Source of the DNA: Sulfitobacter sp. HNIBRBA3233
Lineage (GTDB): Bacteria; Pseudomonadota; Alphaproteobacteria; Rhodobacterales; Rhodobacteraceae
DNA length: 64,000 nt
Assembly (NCBI RefSeq): GCF_040149665.1
Contig: NZ_JBEFLP010000001.1
Span: forward strand, 2,542,001-2,606,000
Direction: 5' to 3'
The stretch's first letter is position 1. Each line of letters starts with the position of its first letter. The position numbers and the translations under genes are program-made. Shown here one piece after another: positions 63,795 to 64,000 of the stretch. The notes beneath the pieces are model-generated. The model worked only from the letters and a program-made list of their open reading frames with translations, made no database searches and was not told where the DNA came from.

Positions 63795-63851
63795 GGGGGG
63801 CCAGCCCCCCTCCTGCGCGCGGCGCAGGATCCCCCCGGAGTTTAGGGGCAA
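63795..63851. repeat. GC-rich double-stem intergenic repeat with GAGTTTAGGGGCAA tail
   Basis: GGGGGG-CCAG-CCCCCC (63795-63810) is followed by TCCTGCGC-GCG-GCGCAGGA (63811-63829), then TCCCCCC and the 14-mer GAGTTTAGGGGCAA (63838-63851), also found at 26705-26718. The first G run can pair with either following C run, so two folds compete. It resembles intergenic repeats I associate with Rhodobacteraceae. It sits between the convergent yggS and L,D-transpeptidase genes. Confidence 0.6.
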
Positions 63852-63874
63852 GCAGAGAAGGGCCGCCGCGCGGG

Positions 63875-64000
63875 TCAGGCCACGATCAGGCGGGTCCGGT
63901 AGGAAATCAGCGGCGCGATGCGGTGCAGGTTCTGGCGGCTGAAGGCGATGCAGCCTTCGGTCGGGAAGCCCGGCCTGCGCCACTGGTGCAGGAATATTGC
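63875..64000 (-). CDS. L,D-transpeptidase-family protein, C-terminal fragment (YkuD)
   Basis: The last 41 codons of a gene that continues beyond the window. The translation AIFLHQWRRPGFPTEGCIAF then SRQNLHRIAPLISYRTRLIV ends at TGA 63877-63875. The His in IFLHQW and the catalytic Cys in PTEGCIAF match the HxxxxxxxxxGC(I/V)A pattern of small YkuD proteins, which crosslink peptidoglycan or are of uncertain role. Full length and signal peptide cannot be judged. Confidence 0.85.
   Translation of the reverse strand, partial: AIFLHQWRRPGFPTEGCIAFSRQNLHRIAPLISYRTRLIVA

Overview
The window is GC-rich, densely coded chromosomal DNA from an alphaproteobacterium, most likely a marine Rhodobacteraceae (Roseobacter-group) species. 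This rests on gene content: a CcrM-type GANTC methyltransferase beside rnhB; alphaproteobacterial families (DUF2794, DUF3576, DUF4170, zf-CHCC, DUF721/DciA); a 313-residue Roseobacter-type porin; an lptE-holA block behind leuS; and a pmbA-cysQ-waaA-lpxK block. The protein set is Gram-negative throughout (LPS, porin, lipoproteins). I see no rRNA, tRNA, CRISPR array, insertion sequence, integrase or phage gene.

Layout. 1-670: 5' end of polA and a small zinc-finger protein, both on the minus strand. 671-1258: the only long gene-free stretch. 1259-5259: gpmI-envC-ctpA, a tight operon linking glycolysis to cell-wall processing, closed by an intrinsic terminator. 5449-9081: two lineage-type hypotheticals, a lipoprotein and ilvD. 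9299-13290: an unusual pair, a 1031-residue ABC-exporter-like protein with a ruined ATPase domain, a large insertion and a C-terminal cyclic-nucleotide-binding domain, overlapping a CPBP-family membrane protease. 13352-15678: accD and folC. 15795-23337: a small membrane protein, zapE, an MFS transporter, a minus-strand chain of small metabolic enzymes (fghA, yaiI-like, HAD, OCD family, alpha/beta hydrolase) and an AEC transporter. 23482-24383: a TetR regulator overlapping an I78-type inhibitor lipoprotein. 24483-26221: paaI-paaK.

26334-33914: DUF2794, NlpC/P60 and leucyl aminopeptidase genes, a beta carbonic anhydrase, a ribbon-helix-helix-like protein with a duplicated domain, a DUF4139 protein and asd. 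33958-37779: an MFS/aldolase pair, a membrane-anchored winged-helix regulator coupled to a small secreted protein, and a basic secreted protein. 37925-42649: rnhB, ccrM (with GANTC sites in its own upstream region), a single-domain response regulator, alkB and mutY. 42797-45515: dciA-like, a DsbA-family protein, a CoA-transferase and a DUF1330 protein. 45528-51914: the minus-strand LPS/maturation block. 52080-57142: an SDR/enoyl-CoA hydratase pair, a 24-codon lipoprotein, an HNH nuclease, an MscS channel, a flavoprotein and a GST. 57162-61800: DUF3576-leuS-lptE-holA. 62080-64000: a highly expressed-looking porin, a YggS-type PLP protein and the 3' end of an L,D-transpeptidase gene.

Most of the window is ordinary core genome. 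The best candidate for something undescribed is the pseudo-ABC/cNMP protein with its coupled CPBP protease (9299-13290). Second-tier points are the duplicated-domain ribbon-helix-helix-like protein, the divergent Kdo-transferase-like protein and the GANTC sites in front of ccrM.
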